A stretch of 64,000 nucleotides of DNA from Curvibacter microcysteis (lineage in GTDB: Bacteria > Pseudomonadota > Gammaproteobacteria > Burkholderiales > Burkholderiaceae_C). Positions 1 to 8,889 of this stretch are shown here, in pieces. Position numbers and translations under genes: made by a program. The stretch lies in NCBI RefSeq assembly GCF_028649435.1, contig NZ_JAQSIN010000001.1; one strand, 5' to 3'. Every line of letters begins with the position of its first letter. Position 1 is the first letter of the stretch. Below the pieces are notes generated by a model. It was not told where the DNA came from. It made no database searches and was given only the letters and a program-made list of their open reading frames with translations.

Positions 1-141
1 GGCCACCCCTTCGGCATGACCGGCGCGCGCTTGGTGGGCCATGTGTTGCTCGAAGGCCGTCGCCGCCAAGCCAAGTACGCCGTGGTCACCATGTGCATTG
101 CCGGGGGCATGGGTGCCGCCGGCCTGTTTGAAATTTTCTGA
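1..141 (+). CDS. Thiolase, 3' end only (gene enters from the left edge)
   Basis: Only the last 46 codons are in the window. They carry both C-terminal catalytic blocks of the thiolase superfamily: GHPFGMTGAR, with the active His, at the very start, and CIAGGMGAAG with the second active Cys at fragment residue 32. A beta-ketothiolase that cleaves 3-oxoacyl-CoA with CoA is the natural reading given the beta-oxidation genes that follow, but a biosynthetic acetoacetyl-CoA thiolase cannot be excluded from so short a piece. The stop lies 13 bp before the next gene, so this is an upstream member of the operon that runs to 10574. Unlike the thiolase-like gene at 55877, it keeps its catalytic residues. 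Confidence 0.9.
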   Translation, partial: GHPFGMTGARLVGHVLLEGRRRQAKYAVVTMCIAGGMGAAGLFEIF

Positions 142-154
142 GCGAGTAGCCTCC

Positions 155-1351
155 ATGGACCTGAATTTCACCCCTGAAGAAGAAGCCTTCCGCGCCGAGG
201 TGCAAGGCTTTCTGCGCGACCAGCTGCCAGCCCGCCTGCGCGACAAGGTCAAGGCCGGCCTGCGCCTGACGCGCGAGGACTCGGTCGAATGGCACACCCG
301 TCTGAACGAGCGCGGCTGGCTGGCCAACCACTGGCCCAGCGAGTACGGCGGCCCAGGCTGGAACGCGGTGCAGAAGTTCATCTTCGAGCACGAATGTGCC
401 GTCGGCGGCGCGCCGCGCATCGTGCCTTTTGGCGTCAACATGCTGGGCCCGGTGCTCATCAAGTACGGCAGCGAAGCGCAAAAGCAGTACTGGCTGCCGC
501 GCATCCTGAACGGCGACGACTGGTGGTGCCAGGGCTATTCCGAGCCCGGTTCCGGCTCCGACCTGGCCTCGGTCAAGACCACGGCTGTGCGCGACGGCGA
601 CCACTACATCGTCAACGGCCAAAAGACCTGGACCACGCTGGGCCACCACGCCAACATGATCTTCTGCCTGGTGCGCACCAACAAAGAGGCCAAGCAGCAG
701 TCGGGCATCAGCTTCTTGCTGGTGGACATGAACAGTCCGGGCGTCGAAGTGCGCCCCATCATCACCCTGGACGGCGAGCACGAGGTCAATGAAGTCTTCT
801 TCACCGACGTCAAAGTGCCGGTGGCCCACCTGGTGGGCGAAGAAAACAAGGGCTGGACCTACGCCAAGTACCTGCTGACCTACGAGCGCACCAACATCGC
901 GGGCGTGGGCTTCAGCGTGGCCGCACTCGAGCGCCTCAAGCGCATCGCTGCCAAGGTGCAGCGCCACGGCCGCCCCCTGCTGGAAGACCCGGGCTTTGCC
1001 ACCCGCCTGGCCAAGGTCGAGATCGACCTGGAGAACATGAAGACCACCAACCTGCGCGTGATCGCGGCGGTGGCCGGGGGGGGCGTGCCCGGCGCGGAAA
1101 GCTCGATGCTGAAGATCCGCGGCACCGAGATCCGCCAGGAACTCACCTCGCTGACGCGCCGCGCCATGGGCCCCTACGCGCTGCCCTTCATCGAAGAGGC
1201 CATGTACGAAGGCTATGCCGACGAGCCGGTGGGCCCGGCCGAGGCCGCCCAGGCCGCCGCCATCTACTTCAACAACCGCAAGCTGTCGATCTTCGGCGGC
1301 TCCAATGAAATCCAGAAGAACATCATCTCCAAGATGATTCTGGGCCTGTGA
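155..1351 (+). CDS. Acyl-CoA dehydrogenase, large subunit type (PimC-like)
   Basis: FAD enzyme that introduces the alpha,beta double bond into an acyl-CoA and passes electrons to ETF. The 398-residue product has the N-terminal helical domain (about 1-120), the beta-domain flavin block YSEPGSGSDL (128-137) followed by NGQKTWTT (154-161), and the C-terminal IFGGSNEIQ block that precedes the end. The ATG at 155 is preferred because the family alignment starts at MDLNFTPEEE; the frame is open upstream to 41 but that part overlaps the thiolase. It is followed after 12 bp by a smaller paralogue, the arrangement of two-subunit dehydrogenases such as pimeloyl-CoA dehydrogenase PimCD. Substrate unknown; a dicarboxylyl-CoA is a guess from the neighbouring CoA-transferase and Bug proteins. 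Confidence 0.9.
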   Translation: MDLNFTPEEEAFRAEVQGFLRDQLPARLRDKVKAGLRLTREDSVEWHTRLNERGWLANHWPSEYGGPGWNAVQKFIFEHECAVGGAPRIVPFGVNMLGPVLIKYGSEAQKQYWLPRILNGDDWWCQGYSEPGSGSDLASVKTTAVRDGDHYIVNGQKTWTTLGHHANMIFCLVRTNKEAKQQSGISFLLVDMNSPGVEVRPIITLDGEHEVNEVFFTDVKVPVAHLVGEENKGWTYAKYLLTYERTNIAGVGFSVAALERLKRIAAKVQRHGRPLLEDPGFATRLAKVEIDLENMKTTNLRVIAAVAGGGVPGAESSMLKIRGTEIRQELTSLTRRAMGPYALPFIEEAMYEGYADEPVGPAEAAQAAAIYFNNRKLSIFGGSNEIQKNIISKMILGL

Positions 1352-1363
1352 CACGAGGTCGCG

Positions 1364-2497
1364 ATGAACTTTGAACACACCGAAGACCGCCGCATGCTGG
1401 CGGACACGCTGAACCGCTTCATCACCGAGCAATACCCTTTCGAGGTGCGCAACGAGGTGGCGGGCAGCGCCCAAGGCCTGAGCACCAGCGTCTGGCAGCA
1501 ACTGGCCGAGATTGGCGCCCTGGGCGCCTTGTTCCCTGAGTCCGAAGGCGGCTTTGGCGGCGCCGGCTTTGACGTCAGCGTGGTGTTCGAGAGCCTGGGC
1601 CGCGGCCTGGTGGTCGAACCCTTCCTGGGCGCCCTGGTCGTGGGCCGCGCCCTGGCCGCGGCGGGCACCCCGGCGCAAAAGCAAGCCCTGGCGGGCCTGA
1701 TCGACGGCAGCACCGTGGCCGCGCTGGCCCACGATGAGCCCGGCAGCCACTACGAGCTGTCCCGCGTGGCCACCCGCGCCACCCGCACCGCCACCGGCTG
1801 GCAGCTCGACGGCGCCAAGGCCGTGGTGCTGCAGGCCGAGGCGGCCCAGCTGCTGTTGGTGTCGGCCCGCGTGGCCGGTGACCTCGAAGCCGAAGAGGGC
1901 ATTTCTCTGTTCCTGGTGCCCACCGACGTGGCCGGCGTGCAGCGCCGGGGCTATGGCCGCATCGACGGCGGTCGTGCGGCTGAAGTCACGCTGCAAGCGG
2001 TGCAGGTCGGCGCCGAGGCGTTGCTGGGTGCCGAAGGCCAAGGCCTGGCCACGCTGGAGCTGGCCATGGGCTGGGGCCTGCTGGCCCTGTGCGCCGAGGC
2101 CGTGGGGGCCATGGATGTGGCCAAGCAGTACACGCTGGAGTACCTGCAGACGCGCAAGCAGTTCGGCGTGCCCATCGGCAGCTTCCAGGCCTTGCAACAC
2201 CGCATGGCGGACGTGCTGCTGGAAGTGGAACAGGCCCGCTCGGCCGTCATCAATGCCGCTGCCGCCATGGACGCTGACCGCGTGACGCGCGAGCGCGCGC
2301 TGTCGGCCGCCAAGGTCAGCATTGGCCGCATTGGCGCCCTGGTGGCTGAAGAAGCGGTGCAAATGCACGGCGGCATCGGCATGACCTGGGAGCTGCCCCT
2401 GGCCCACTACGCCAAGCGCCTGGTCATGATCGACCACCAATTCGGCGACGAAGACCACCACCTGCAGCGCTACATCGCGCTGGGCCGCCAGGCCTGA
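1364..2497 (+). CDS. Acyl-CoA dehydrogenase, small subunit type (PimD-like)
   Basis: 377-residue acyl-CoA dehydrogenase homologue, shorter and more divergent than the one just upstream. The flavin-contacting block in the beta domain is degenerate (AHDEPGSHYE around 122-131 instead of SEPGxGSDL), while the C-terminal helical domain keeps MHGGIGMTWELPL (334-346). That pattern, plus the tandem position 12 bp behind the larger subunit, suggests the two proteins form a heteromeric enzyme in which each subunit supplies part of the FAD or active site, as known for PimC/PimD and mycobacterial ChsE1/ChsE2. Function as an independent dehydrogenase is less likely. The stop is 14 bp before the enoyl-CoA hydratase gene. 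Confidence 0.85.
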   Translation: MNFEHTEDRRMLADTLNRFITEQYPFEVRNEVAGSAQGLSTSVWQQLAEIGALGALFPESEGGFGGAGFDVSVVFESLGRGLVVEPFLGALVVGRALAAAGTPAQKQALAGLIDGSTVAALAHDEPGSHYELSRVATRATRTATGWQLDGAKAVVLQAEAAQLLLVSARVAGDLEAEEGISLFLVPTDVAGVQRRGYGRIDGGRAAEVTLQAVQVGAEALLGAEGQGLATLELAMGWGLLALCAEAVGAMDVAKQYTLEYLQTRKQFGVPIGSFQALQHRMADVLLEVEQARSAVINAAAAMDADRVTRERALSAAKVSIGRIGALVAEEAVQMHGGIGMTWELPLAHYAKRLVMIDHQFGDEDHHLQRYIALGRQA

Positions 2498-2511
2498 CAC
2501 CGGAGCCGACC

Positions 2512-3312
2512 ATGAGCGATCTGCTGCTGCAAGCCCGTGAGGGCGCCGTGCTGGTGCTGACGCACAACAACCCCAGCGTGCGCAACGCGCTGTCGCCGGA
2601 GTTCTACGCCGAGTTGACAGCGGCCCTCACGGCGGCGGCCCAGGACGACCGCGTGGGCGCCGTGGTGCTGACCGGCGCGGCCGGGCACTTCTGTGCTGGG
2701 GGCGACCTGCGCCAGTTGGCCAAGCGCCGCGAGCTGCCCTTGAGCGAGCGGCGTCAGCGCCTTGAAGGCCTGCACGACCTGGTGCGCGCCCTGCGCGACT
2801 GCCCCAAGCCCGTCATCGCGGCGGTCGAGGGCGCAGCCGCCGGCGCGGGCCTGTCGATCGCGCTGGCCTGTGACCTGCTGGTGGCCGCGCGCAATGCGGT
2901 GTTCTCGGTGGCCTACGTCAAGGTCGGTCTGACGCCCGATGGGGGCGCCACCGCCTTCCTGGCCGAGTTCGTCTCGCGCCAGGTGCTGACCGAGCTGTGC
3001 CTGACCGGCGAGCGCATCTCGGGCGAACGCCTGCACGCGCTGGGCGCGGTCAACCGCCTGGCTGAGCCGGGTGAGGCCCTGGCCCAGGCCACGGCCTTGG
3101 CCCAGCAGATCGCGGCCGGCCCGCTGCGCGCCAACGCGCGCATCAAGGACCTGTGCCGATCGGCCCCCCAGGCCCCCCTGGCCGAGCAGCTGGACCGCGA
3201 GGCCGAGCACATGGTGCAGGCCCAGGGCGACGCTGAATCGGCCGAGGGCATTGGTGCCTTCTTGAACAAGCGCACGCCCGACTTTGTCGCGCTGCGCCGC
3301 ACCGGCGCCTGA
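2512..3312 (+). CDS. Enoyl-CoA hydratase/isomerase (crotonase family)
   Basis: 266-residue crotonase-fold protein. The CoA/oxyanion-hole blocks are clear: HFCAGGDL (59-66) and EGAAAGAGLS (106-115). Only the second of the two usual catalytic acids is seen, as Asp143 in TPDGG; the position of the first Glu is occupied by the VAYVKVGL stretch. Single-acid crotonases are frequently isomerases or PaaF/PaaG-like hydratases, so hydration of the enoyl-CoA made by the upstream dehydrogenase pair is likely but not certain. It is the fourth gene of the operon and is followed by a 37-bp gap with a GGAGAG ribosome site before the CoA-transferase. Confidence 0.87.
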   Translation: MSDLLLQAREGAVLVLTHNNPSVRNALSPEFYAELTAALTAAAQDDRVGAVVLTGAAGHFCAGGDLRQLAKRRELPLSERRQRLEGLHDLVRALRDCPKPVIAAVEGAAAGAGLSIALACDLLVAARNAVFSVAYVKVGLTPDGGATAFLAEFVSRQVLTELCLTGERISGERLHALGAVNRLAEPGEALAQATALAQQIAAGPLRANARIKDLCRSAPQAPLAEQLDREAEHMVQAQGDAESAEGIGAFLNKRTPDFVALRRTGA

Positions 3313-3349
3313 GGCGTCGGCTTTTTTGAATTCTGGAGAGACAAGCAAG

Positions 3350-4558
3350 ATGGCTCAACTCAACTCTGGCCTGCCGCTGGCAGGCGTGCGCGTGCTGGAC
3401 CTGTCGCGTGTGCTGGCCGGGCCCTGGTGCGGCATGGTGCTGGGGGACTTTGGCGCCGAGGTGATCAAGGTCGAACACCCCGGGCGCGGCGACGACACCC
3501 GCGACTGGGGCCTGCGCGTGGGCCAGACCGAGACCGCCTACTTCAACAGCGTGAACCGCAACAAGCGCTCGGTCACGGTCGACCTGCAAACCCCCGAGGG
3601 CCAGCAGATCGTGCGCGACCTGGCGGCGCAAAGCGATGTGGTGATCCAGAACTTCAAGTTCGGCGGGCTCGACAAGCTGGGCCTGGGCTACGAGCAGATC
3701 AAGGCCGTCAAGCCCGACATCATTTACTGCTCGATCTCGGGCTATGACCGCAGCGGCCCCGAGGCCGCGCGCCCCGGTTACGACCTGGTGGTGCAGGGGG
3801 AGGCGGGCCTGATGGCCCTCAATGGCGAGGCCCACCAACCCCCGCTGAAGTTCGGCGTGGCGGCGGTCGACATGTTCACCGGCATGTACTCGGCGCAGGC
3901 CGTGCTGGCCGCCTTGTTCGAGCGCCAGCGCACCGGCCAGGGCCGCCACATCGAGATGGCCTTGTTTGACTGCGGCCTGATGATCACCGCCTACTACGGC
4001 CTCGAAGCCATGTTGATGGAGAAGGACCCGCCGCGCTACGGCAACGCCCACCCCTCCATCGTGCCTTACGGTGTGTTCGACGCGGCCGATGGCCCGGTGG
4101 TCATCACCGTCGGCAACAACGCCCAGTTCGAGCGCTTTGCGCGCGAGGTCATTGAGCGCCCCGACATCGCCGCCGACGAGCGTTTCAAGACCAACCTGGG
4201 CCGGGGCTCCAACCGCGAAGTCCTGGTGCCCGAGATCCTGCGCGAGCTCAAGAGCCGCCCGCGCAAGCTGTTGCTGGAGCGCCTGGCGGCGGCCGGCATC
4301 CCTTGCGGCGAGGTGCTGGGCCTGCACGAGGCCCTGACCTCCGAGCGCGCAGTGCGCGGTGGCCTGGTCACCGAGCAGCCCCACCCGGTGGCGGGCAGCA
4401 CCCATGTGCTGGCGCCCCCGTACCGCCTGGACGGCGAGCGCCTGCCCGTGCGCCGCGCCCCGCCCACGCTGGGCGAGGGCACGCGCGAGGTGCTGGCCGA
4501 CCTGCTCGGTTACACGTCCGAGCAGCTGACTGGGCTCAAGGCCCGGGGCGTGCTCTGA
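3350..4558 (+). CDS. Class III CoA-transferase (CaiB/BaiF family)
   Basis: 402-residue family III acyl-CoA transferase, moving CoA between carboxylic acids through an aspartyl-CoA thioester mixed anhydride. Typical blocks are LAGPWCGMVLGDFGAEVIKV near 22-42, NRNKRSV (69-75), and AVDMFTG with the presumed catalytic Asp174. The residue before the LVVQ block is Tyr (GYDLVVQ) rather than the His of racemases, which favours a true transferase over an alpha-methylacyl-CoA racemase. ATG at 3350 has a GGAGAG site 9 bp upstream; an earlier in-frame ATG at 3284 falls inside the preceding gene. Its neighbours suggest it activates an imported acid, possibly using succinyl-CoA as donor (inference). Confidence 0.88.
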   Translation: MAQLNSGLPLAGVRVLDLSRVLAGPWCGMVLGDFGAEVIKVEHPGRGDDTRDWGLRVGQTETAYFNSVNRNKRSVTVDLQTPEGQQIVRDLAAQSDVVIQNFKFGGLDKLGLGYEQIKAVKPDIIYCSISGYDRSGPEAARPGYDLVVQGEAGLMALNGEAHQPPLKFGVAAVDMFTGMYSAQAVLAALFERQRTGQGRHIEMALFDCGLMITAYYGLEAMLMEKDPPRYGNAHPSIVPYGVFDAADGPVVITVGNNAQFERFAREVIERPDIAADERFKTNLGRGSNREVLVPEILRELKSRPRKLLLERLAAAGIPCGEVLGLHEALTSERAVRGGLVTEQPHPVAGSTHVLAPPYRLDGERLPVRRAPPTLGEGTREVLADLLGYTSEQLTGLKARGVL

Positions 4559-4604
4559 GCCACCCGCGTCCCGCCACAAAAACGAATTTCCGGAGACCCA
4601 CACC

Positions 4605-5594
4605 ATGACCTTGACCCTCGGCCCCCGTGGCCTGGGCCGCCGCCTGCTGCTCGCCACCCTGGCGCTGGCCAGCTCGGCGGTGTTCGCGCAAAGCTTCCCC
4701 AACCGCCCCATCAAGCTGGTCGTGCCCTTTCCGCCGGGCGGCCCCACCGACACCGCCTCGCGCATCCTGGGCCAGCGCCTGGCCGAGCGCCTGAAGCAGC
4801 CCGTGGTGGTGGAGAACCGCGCTGGCGCCTCGGGCTCCATCGCGGCCGCCCAGGTGGCCAAGGCCCCGGCGGACGGCTACACCCTGATGATGCTGGCCAC
4901 GCCCACGCTGCTGGCGCCGCACCTTTACAAGAAGGCCGGCTATGACGTGGTGAAGGACTTCAGCCCGATCGCCTCGGTGTATGACCTGCCCATCGTGGTG
5001 GTGGTCAACCCCAACGTGCTGCCCGACGTCAGCACCTTGCCGCAGCTGATTGCCAAGGCCAAGGCCCAGCCCGGCAAGCTCAACTACACCAGCTCGGGCG
5101 CGGGCAGCTTTGGCCACCTGAGCATGGAGCTGCTCAAGCAACTGGGCCAGTTCGACATGCAGCACGTGCCCTACAAGGGCGGCGTGCCCGCCATCACCGA
5201 CTTGCTCGGTGGCCAGGTGCCGGTGATGTACGCCGACATGGTGGCGGCCTTGCCCCACATCCAGGCCGGCAAGCTGCGCGCCCTGGCCGTGGGCTCGCCC
5301 AAGCGGGTCAGCGTCACGCCTGACGTGCCCACCGTGGCCGAGCAGGGTTTCGCCAGTTTCGAGGCCGTGTCCTGGGGCGCATTGCTGGCCCCGGCCGGCA
5401 CGCCCAAGGACGTGGTCAAACTGCTCAGCGACCAGGTCAAGGCCGTGCTGGCTGAAAAAGACACCCAGGACAAGCTCCTGCAGGCCGGCACCTTCCCGGC
5501 CTACCAATCCTCTGAGCAACTGGCCCAGCGCATCCGCCAGGACGATGCCAAGTGGGGCAAGGTGATCGTGGACAAGGGGATCTCGGTCGATTGA
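4605..5594 (+). CDS. Bug/TctC-type periplasmic binding protein 1
   Basis: 329-residue tripartite tricarboxylate transporter receptor family protein, which binds small organic acids in the periplasm. A Sec-type signal peptide ends near VFA-Q (about residue 28), and the mature start carries the family signature PNRPIKLVVPFPPGGPTD, followed by VVENRAGASG and PADGYTL. No TctA or TctB membrane gene occurs anywhere in the window, so it is an orphan receptor, as is common for Bug proteins. It sits between the CoA-transferase and a CoA-ligase, consistent with capture of the acid this operon degrades. Confidence 0.93.
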   Translation: MTLTLGPRGLGRRLLLATLALASSAVFAQSFPNRPIKLVVPFPPGGPTDTASRILGQRLAERLKQPVVVENRAGASGSIAAAQVAKAPADGYTLMMLATPTLLAPHLYKKAGYDVVKDFSPIASVYDLPIVVVVNPNVLPDVSTLPQLIAKAKAQPGKLNYTSSGAGSFGHLSMELLKQLGQFDMQHVPYKGGVPAITDLLGGQVPVMYADMVAALPHIQAGKLRALAVGSPKRVSVTPDVPTVAEQGFASFEAVSWGALLAPAGTPKDVVKLLSDQVKAVLAEKDTQDKLLQAGTFPAYQSSEQLAQRIRQDDAKWGKVIVDKGISVD

Positions 5595-5667
5595 GCGGGG
5601 CCGCCCCGGTCGGCCGTCCGCCAGGGCCGGGCCGGGGTCCCGTAACGGACAGCGGTTCGTCCCGCTT

Positions 5668-5687
5668 CACGCTAACTTCCCAGCGTG
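5668..5687. repeat. Small inverted repeat in the gap before the CoA-ligase
   Basis: CACGCT and AGCGTG form a perfect 6-bp inverted repeat with an 8-bp spacer inside the 192-bp gap 5595-5786. No T-run follows, so it is not an intrinsic terminator. It could be an operator for an internal promoter of the CoA-ligase gene or a chance repeat in GC-rich DNA. Confidence 0.25.
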
Positions 5688-5786
5688 GATCAAGTGCCCT
5701 GTCCTGATCCCTCATTTGACGCGGCTGCCCAGACCTGGCCCCTGGCGGGCTGGGTCCCCTGAAGTCCTCTTTTCTGCCCTGACACC

Positions 5787-7787
5787 ATGACCGCTTCCAC
5801 TGCCTCTGTTTCCGCTGACGCCGCTGTCCAGGCGCCACCCCGCCACGCCCCGTTCCGCCAGACCCTGCGCGTGCACAGCCTGGCCGACATCCGCCGCATC
5901 GAGGCCCTGGCCCCGCTGGCGCAGGCGATGCCGGTGCGCAGCACCTACGAGATCATGTGCAACTCAGCGGCCGCATTTGGCGACAAGACGGCGCTGACCT
6001 TTTTGCGCAGCGCCGACCCGGCCGACGCCCCCATCCGCTGGAGCTACCGCCAGCTGCTGGCCGGCATCCACCAGACCGCCAATGCCCTGCACAGCCTGGG
6101 CGTGCAGCCCAGCGACGCGGTGGCCGTGCTGCTGCCCGGCTGCCTGGACTACCACCTGGCCCTGTGGGGAGGGGAGGCCGCGGCCATCGTGCAGCCGCTC
6201 AACCCGCTGCTCAGCGACGAAAAGCTGGTCGCCCTGATGCGTGCCGCCGGTGCCCGCGTGCTGATCGCCTATGGCGCCGAGGCCGATGCCGAGATGTGGT
6301 CCAAGGCCTTGCGCATCCGCAGCCAGGTGCCCAGCCTCACGACGCTGCTGCGCGTGCCCCCGCTGGACGAGCCGGCCTCGGCCCGCCCCGCCTTGCCTGA
6401 CGGCGTGCAGTGCTTCCGCGCCCTGATCGAGGCCCAGCCTTCGGACCGCCTGCTCAGTGGGCGCGACATCCAGGCCAGCGACATTGCGGCCTACTTCCAC
6501 ACCGGGGGCACCACGGGCGCGCCCAAGCTGGCGCGGCACAGCCATGGCGCGCAGGTCTTCACGGCCTGGTCCAGCGTGCAGGTGCAGGGCCTGGGCCCCG
6601 ACGATGTGACCCTCAACGGCTACCCACTGTTCCATGTGGCCGGCGTGCTGCCCGGTGCGCTGACCGCGCTGTCGGCGGGCGTGGAGACGGTGATCCCCAC
6701 CACCGCGCTGATGCGCAACCGCGAGGTGATCCGCAACTACTGGAAGCTGGTCCAGACCTACCGCACCACCGTGCTGTCGGCCGTGCCCACGGTGCTGGCT
6801 GCGCTGGCCAATGTGCCGCTGGACGGGGCGGACATCTCCAGCCTGCGCTACGCCCGCACCGGCGCGGCGCCGCTGCCGCCCGAGCTGTCGGCGCGCTACC
6901 AGCAGCTGTTTGGCCTGCAGGTGCACGAGTCCCTGGGCATGACCGAGATGGCGGGCATCTCCACCATCACGCCGCCTGGCGTGGTGGCGCCCGCGGGCTG
7001 CGTGGGCTTCCCGCTGCCTTTTGTGCAGCTGCGCATCGTGCGCCTGGATGCCAGCGGCAACGCCAGCGACGAGGACCTGCCCGCAGGCCAGCCCGGCATG
7101 ATCTTGTTCAAGTCGCCCAACCTGTTCTCGGGTTTTGTGGACCCGGCCGACAACGCGCGCGCCTTCACCGCCGACGGCTGGTTGGCCACGGGTGACCTGG
7201 GCTTTGTCGACGAGCAAGGGCGCTTGCACATCTCGGGCCGCTCCAAGGATTTGATCATCCGCAGCGGCCACAACATCGACCCCAAGGTCATCGAAGACGC
7301 CGTGGCGGCCCACCCAGCGGTGCAGCTCAGCGCCGCCGTGGGTGCCCCCGACGCCTACGCGGGCGAGCTGCCCGTGCTGTTTGTCAGCCTGGTGCCGGGC
7401 CAGAGCGCCAGCGTGCAGGAGCTGCTGGACTTCACCGCCCAGCGCGTCGACGAAGCCCCGGCCCGGCCGCGCCACCTGACCATCCTGGACGCCCTGCCCA
7501 TGACCAATGTGGGCAAGATCTTCAAGCCCGACTTGCGCGTGCTGGCCACCCGGGCCGTGATCGCCGAGCTGGCCGAGGCCCAGGCCCGCGAGGCCGGGCT
7601 GGCCACGCCGCCGGCGCTGGACGTGCAGGTCCAGGGCGAGCGCTATGTCGTCGCCCCGGCCACCGCCACCGCCTTGCCCGAGGCCTTCCGCCAGGGCCTG
7701 GCCCAGGCGCTGGCCCGGCTGCCCATCAAGGCCCAATGGCAGGACGCGCCCGCAGAGCGTGCGCCCGCCAGTGCCCCGGCGGTTTGA
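5787..7787 (+). CDS. AMP-forming acyl-CoA ligase 1
   Basis: 666-residue ANL-superfamily enzyme that activates a carboxylic acid with ATP and CoA. Seen in order: an N-terminal extension of about 50 residues, the phosphate-binding loop HTGGTTGAPK (238-247), the ESLGMTEMAGIS block, the hinge ATGDLGF...GRSKDLIIRSG, and a C-terminal TNVGKIFKPDLR carrying the adenylation Lys. About 70 residues follow that block, longer than most ligases. The 192-bp leader is one of the longest in this operon, so an internal promoter is possible. Together with the CoA-transferase it gives the operon two alternative ways to activate its acid. Substrate not deducible. Confidence 0.9.
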   Translation: MTASTASVSADAAVQAPPRHAPFRQTLRVHSLADIRRIEALAPLAQAMPVRSTYEIMCNSAAAFGDKTALTFLRSADPADAPIRWSYRQLLAGIHQTANALHSLGVQPSDAVAVLLPGCLDYHLALWGGEAAAIVQPLNPLLSDEKLVALMRAAGARVLIAYGAEADAEMWSKALRIRSQVPSLTTLLRVPPLDEPASARPALPDGVQCFRALIEAQPSDRLLSGRDIQASDIAAYFHTGGTTGAPKLARHSHGAQVFTAWSSVQVQGLGPDDVTLNGYPLFHVAGVLPGALTALSAGVETVIPTTALMRNREVIRNYWKLVQTYRTTVLSAVPTVLAALANVPLDGADISSLRYARTGAAPLPPELSARYQQLFGLQVHESLGMTEMAGISTITPPGVVAPAGCVGFPLPFVQLRIVRLDASGNASDEDLPAGQPGMILFKSPNLFSGFVDPADNARAFTADGWLATGDLGFVDEQGRLHISGRSKDLIIRSGHNIDPKVIEDAVAAHPAVQLSAAVGAPDAYAGELPVLFVSLVPGQSASVQELLDFTAQRVDEAPARPRHLTILDALPMTNVGKIFKPDLRVLATRAVIAELAEAQAREAGLATPPALDVQVQGERYVVAPATATALPEAFRQGLAQALARLPIKAQWQDAPAERAPASAPAV

Positions 7788-7851
7788 CGCCACGCCGCCC
7801 CGTTTTTTGAGTTCGTGATACCAACAGGCCCAAGCCACAGGAGACAAGACC

Positions 7852-8859
7852 ATGACCCAAGCCCCCACCCGCCGCCAATGGCTCAGCCAGGCCAGCGCCA
7901 CCGCCCTGGCCCTGGCCGGCCCCAACGCCTTCGCCCAAAGCGCGTCGGCCAGCGCCTGGCCCAACAAGGCCATCAAGCTCATCGTGCCCTTCAATGCGGG
8001 CGGCGCCACCGACATTTCGGCCCGCGTGATCGCGGAGAAGCTCTCGGCCCGCCTGGGCCAGCCCGTGCTGGTGGACAACCGCGGCGGCGCAGCCGGCATC
8101 CTGGGCACCGATGCGGTGGCCAAAGCAGCCCCGGACGGCTACACCTTTGTGCTGTCGCTGAGCACCTCGCTGCTGATCAACCAGTTCCTCTACACCAAGA
8201 TGCCCTACAACCCGCAGCGCGATCTGGCCCTGGTGTCCCAGATCGCCGACGCGCCCACGGTCTTGGTGGTCAATGCCAATGTGCCGGTCAGCACGGGTCC
8301 GGAGTTGATGGCCTACATCAGCAAGAACAAGGGCAAGCTGTCCTATGGCTCCTGGGGCGTGGGCTCGCAAGCCCACCTGGTGGGCGCGCAGATCAGCCAG
8401 ACCCTGGACGCCGACATGTCCCACGTGGCTTACAAGGGCGAGGCCCCGATGCTGCAAGACCTCATTGGCGGCCAAATCCAGATCGCCATTGCCAGCGCCC
8501 TGGGCGCCAAACCGCACATTGACTCTGGCAAAATCAAAGCGCTTGGCGTGACCGGGGAGCAGCGCATGACGGTGCTGCCCCAAGTACCCACCTTGCCGGA
8601 ACAAGGTTTGAAAGACGAAGTCTTCCGCACCACGGGCTGGGTGGCGATCGCTGCACCGGCCAAAACCCCGGTGGAGGTGGTTCAACGCATGTCGGCCGAA
8701 GTGCGTGCCGTGTGTGCCTTGCCTGAAGTCCGTGAGCGCTTTGCCGCCATGGGCTTCACCACGGTGGGCAGCACGCCCGAACAGTTTGCTGCGTTCTATA
8801 AACGTGAATACCCGGTCTGGGAGCGCCTGGTGAAAGCCTCTGGCGCCCAGCTCGACTGA
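7852..8859 (+). CDS. Bug/TctC-type periplasmic binding protein 2
   Basis: 335-residue orphan receptor of the tripartite tricarboxylate family. The N-terminus TRRQWLSQASATALALAG resembles a twin-arginine export signal (paired Arg, hydrophobic stretch, cleavage after AFA). Mature-domain signatures are NKAIKLIVPFNAGGATD, VDNRGGAAG and PDGYTF. It is located between the CoA-ligase and etfB. The ligand is presumably an organic acid related to that of the first receptor of this operon; the two differ enough to recognise different ligands. Confidence 0.93.
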   Translation: MTQAPTRRQWLSQASATALALAGPNAFAQSASASAWPNKAIKLIVPFNAGGATDISARVIAEKLSARLGQPVLVDNRGGAAGILGTDAVAKAAPDGYTFVLSLSTSLLINQFLYTKMPYNPQRDLALVSQIADAPTVLVVNANVPVSTGPELMAYISKNKGKLSYGSWGVGSQAHLVGAQISQTLDADMSHVAYKGEAPMLQDLIGGQIQIAIASALGAKPHIDSGKIKALGVTGEQRMTVLPQVPTLPEQGLKDEVFRTTGWVAIAAPAKTPVEVVQRMSAEVRAVCALPEVRERFAAMGFTTVGSTPEQFAAFYKREYPVWERLVKASGAQLD

Positions 8860-8889
8860 CACCCTGATTTGAAGAAAGAGGAAAGCACT

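Noticed and set aside
41..154. Upstream extension of the first acyl-CoA dehydrogenase to an ATG at 41
   Set aside because: It overlaps the thiolase tail in another frame and adds 38 residues with no family similarity; the alignment starts at 155.
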